Shown here in pieces: positions 62,040-64,000 of a stretch of 64,000 nt of DNA. Origin of the DNA: Promethearchaeota archaeon (GTDB lineage: Archaea; Asgardarchaeota; Lokiarchaeia; Sigyniarchaeales; SOKP01); NCBI GenBank assembly GCA_016839555.1, contig JAEOUA010000012.1, forward strand, positions 124,001-188,000, read 5' to 3'. The stretch's first letter is position 1. The number at the start of each line of letters is the position of its first letter. The translations under genes and the position numbers were made by a program. A model generated the notes under the pieces. That model searched no databases. It was not told the DNA's origin and saw only the letters and a list, made by a program, of their open reading frames with translations.

Positions 62040-64000
62040 TTAGTAGGTTAATTGAGCCTTGCTGGGATGATATTCGCCTTGGCCAGTAATGGTATATGTG
62101 ATTTCAATATCTTGTTCAGGTTCTAACAACTCAATCTCCCATTTCAAGGTATCTTCTCCATACTCATCAATTATTTCTGGTTTTATTGAAAATTCACCGT
62201 ATTTGAAGTTATCCGGAACTTTATCTATGATAGTAAAGTTTTGAATTTCATTCTCCTTTGCATCGCCGAGGTTTGTAACGAAGAGTATAATTTTATATTT
62301 CCCTTCTGCTTTCATAGGAATAATTTCTTTTCCAACTCTGAACTTACGACGAACATGTACAATGGAAATAATGGGAATTTCCTCCGGAACTGGCACGGCT
62401 TCTAATTCTTCCCCTAAAGGATAGGTATTGGCATTATAAATGACATCCGCTTCAAATTCTCCTTCTCTAGGCTGGATAGCATGAATAGGATATCGTAATT
62501 CTACCTTAGAATCAGCTTCTATCATTCCTATTGATGTATTTCTCAAGTTGAATTTACTAACTTGAATCATATCTTTGGTTACTCGAATATCTCCTCGATC
62601 TAAGTCAACAGGCTCTCCATCAACAAGTAATTCCATCCGCTCAAAATCTTCCGGATCATCGGGATTGGGTGGACTAAAATCAGGATAATCTGAAAATCCT
62701 CTCTGAGTTAATTTGATCTCATCTAAAGGTGCAGAGCCATTGTTTTCAAGCGTTAAGATTGCAATAACATCATTATCTTCATAAGAAGGTAGTGTATTTT
62801 CAGGGAACCTTTTTGCAACCTCTTCTGGAAATTCATATGTTAATATACCTGTTATACTGGCTAGTACTAATTGTTCTTCTGCGAGAGAAGTTTCACCCAC
62901 CACTTCTGCCTCAAACTCTGGCAGTATTCGAAAGCTTAATTCTCTTCTAAATGCCGGATAATCCTCACTTTCATATTCCCACATTGGAGATCTCCACATC
63001 GCATTTGGAGGTAATAAGAGAGGATAGTCTGGGTCAATAGTAATATAACTTTTATCGGGATTTTCTGGGGCATATACATTCGCATCATAGAATTCAATAT
63101 CAAATTCTGAAGGATTTTCAAATACTAATTCGCATTCCCACATATCAGGCTCTTCGTCCCTTTCTACTAAATCCATATAATGCTTATTAGTTGTATAACC
63201 TTCAAATGTTTCAATTTCTAATCCTCCGGTGAATGAGGAAGCACCATTATAGCTTACTTTAATTGTTCCAGTGCTAACCGCATCCTTTGTTTGGACTGTA
63301 ATATCTGCCTTTATCTTTAAAACCGCTAATCTCTCTGGTTCTAATTCTTCTATAGTCCATTCAACTTCATCACCTTCAACCTCAGCATATCCTTCTGAAG
63401 AATCTGTAATTTTAATATTTTCGAATTCAGATGGAACACTTTTAATTACTTTTAGGTTTGTTATAGGTTTTTCAAATAAATTATAAACACTAATGGCAAA
63501 TGTAACAGTATTTAGTTGTCCAATACCTATTCCAAATGATTCTAGACTCTTTTCCTCACCACGTCTCTCACTTTCAGGTTCTTTTAAAGTTAATATATTA
63601 TCTTCAATATTCCTATATCTTAAAATTTCATCAGCATTCGAAAGAGTATTTATATATTCTTTAATTAAAAGGAGATTTTGAACTTTTTCTGCTAATTTAA
63701 ATTCCTCAGTATAAGTATTATTATCCTCCTCAGTACCCAATTCTTTTATTTCAATTTCTGGAGACTTTAAATTAGTTGCTCCAACATTTTCGAATTTTAA
63801 GACAATATCCCATAATCGATTATTAGTACTAGGATTTATTACTTCTAATTGACCAGAGAAATTAATGTCTTCTATGTTTCCATAATGATCTTGCTCTACA
63901 TTAACGCTTTCAGCTAATTTAATTATAGCACTTAATCCTTTTCTTCGTTCATCGGGATAGATAATCTCTCCAGTAGTAACTCTACGAGGTTTTTTTTCTT
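62040..64000 (-). CDS. Large beta-sandwich (DUF11-like) repeat protein, C-terminal part
   Basis: The frame stays open from its stop at 62040 to the window edge; the TTG at 63740 is internal because conserved-looking sequence (YPDERRKGLSAIIKLAESV) continues upstream of it. About 650 residues are visible, made of repeated Ig-like/DUF11-like sandwiches: WDIVLKFENVGAT, TFAISVYNLFEKPITNLKVIKSVPSEF, AILTLENNGSAPLDEIKLTQ, KIILFVTNLGDAKENEIQNFTIIDKVP. The composition is very acidic. The C-terminus (GEYHPSKAQLTY) shows no membrane anchor. No signal peptide can be judged, so surface or cytosolic location is open. Confidence 0.75.
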   Translation of the reverse strand, partial: EKKPRRVTTGEIIYPDERRKGLSAIIKLAESVNVEQDHYGNIEDINFSGQLEVINPSTNNRLWDIVLKFENVGATNLKSPEIEIKELGTEEDNNTYTEEFKLAEKVQNLLLIKEYINTLSNADEILRYRNIEDNILTLKEPESERRGEEKSLESFGIGIGQLNTVTFAISVYNLFEKPITNLKVIKSVPSEFENIKITDSSEGYAEVEGDEVEWTIEELEPERLAVLKIKADITVQTKDAVSTGTIKVSYNGASSFTGGLEIETFEGYTTNKHYMDLVERDEEPDMWECELVFENPSEFDIEFYDANVYAPENPDKSYITIDPDYPLLLPPNAMWRSPMWEYESEDYPAFRRELSFRILPEFEAEVVGETSLAEEQLVLASITGILTYEFPEEVAKRFPENTLPSYEDNDVIAILTLENNGSAPLDEIKLTQRGFSDYPDFSPPNPDDPEDFERMELLVDGEPVDLDRGDIRVTKDMIQVSKFNLRNTSIGMIEADSKVELRYPIHAIQPREGEFEADVIYNANTYPLGEELEAVPVPEEIPIISIVHVRRKFRVGKEIIPMKAEGKYKIILFVTNLGDAKENEIQNFTIIDKVPDNFKYGEFSIKPEIIDEYGEDTLKWEIELLEPEQDIEITYTITGQGEYHPSKAQLTY

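Noticed and set aside
1..64000. CRISPR arrays, rRNA genes, insertion sequences, transposases and integrase attachment sites
   Set aside because: None were seen on reading through both strands: no regularly spaced repeats, no transposase-like proteins and no rRNA-like conserved blocks.

Overview
The window is very AT-rich archaeal DNA with short gaps between genes. The gene content fits a Lokiarchaeia-like Asgard archaeon (Promethearchaeota): a Hef helicase, a tetrahydromethanopterin-type formyltransferase (Ftr), an archaeal alanine aminotransferase, class I (DhnA-type) aldolase, DUF763, a tRNA-His with two introns, and proteins whose folds look like longin and UBC/RWD domains. This assignment is inference from gene content, not proof. 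Start sites are mixed: some genes have strong Shine-Dalgarno sequences (GGAGGTG type), several start with TTG, and two appear to start at ATA.

Layout: 1-12 kb holds the end of a Hef helicase, a 1471-residue tail-anchored coiled-coil protein with an alpha/alpha-toroid head, a 7TM protein, alanine aminotransferase, a LeuA/CimA-type synthase, a START-like protein and an iron-dependent alcohol dehydrogenase. 12-16 kb is a two-gene FAD oxidase plus Fe-S (CCG domain) redox unit. 16-27 kb holds two small hypotheticals and a six-gene minus-strand operon: two ABC-2 permeases, an ABC ATPase, an ABC ATPase fused to an outward-facing prenyltransferase-type toroid, a degenerate ABC protein with a UBC/RWD-like N-terminus, and a membrane protein with a longin/roadblock-like head. 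27-33 kb contains DUF763, a second START-like protein, a YdjM-like membrane protein, a SAM methyltransferase coupled to a fused HgcA-HgcB-like corrinoid/ferredoxin protein, a trpA remnant and a CPBP protease.

33-44 kb holds two close FAD-oxidase paralogues, a kinase-like protein with a class III aminotransferase, a HEAT/LRR protein, a tandem pair of LRR genes with a degenerate relic, and a CCG Fe-S protein whose leader is the leftover 3' end of a lost FAD-oxidase gene. 44-54 kb has a transglutaminase, a PAS-histidine kinase broken by one in-frame stop, Ftr, an AAA ATPase flanked by two related profilin-like/helical proteins and an Hsp20, a PAP2 phosphatase, and a cysteine-rich methanogenesis-marker-9-like protein. 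54-64 kb has tRNA-His, threonine aldolase, PhnN, a DtxR-type regulator, a CopG protein, FbaB aldolase, a medium-chain dehydrogenase, an LsrF-type aldolase and the 3' part of a large beta-sandwich repeat protein.

Two loci are the best candidates for undescribed systems. The first is the six-gene ABC-2 cassette (17627-26814), which joins an exporter to toroid, UBC/RWD-like and longin-like domains. The second is the methyltransferase plus HgcAB-fusion operon (30753-32521), which has a perfect palindrome in its promoter region. The window also records gene decay: the trpA tail, the FAD-oxidase tail, an LRR relic and the interrupted kinase.
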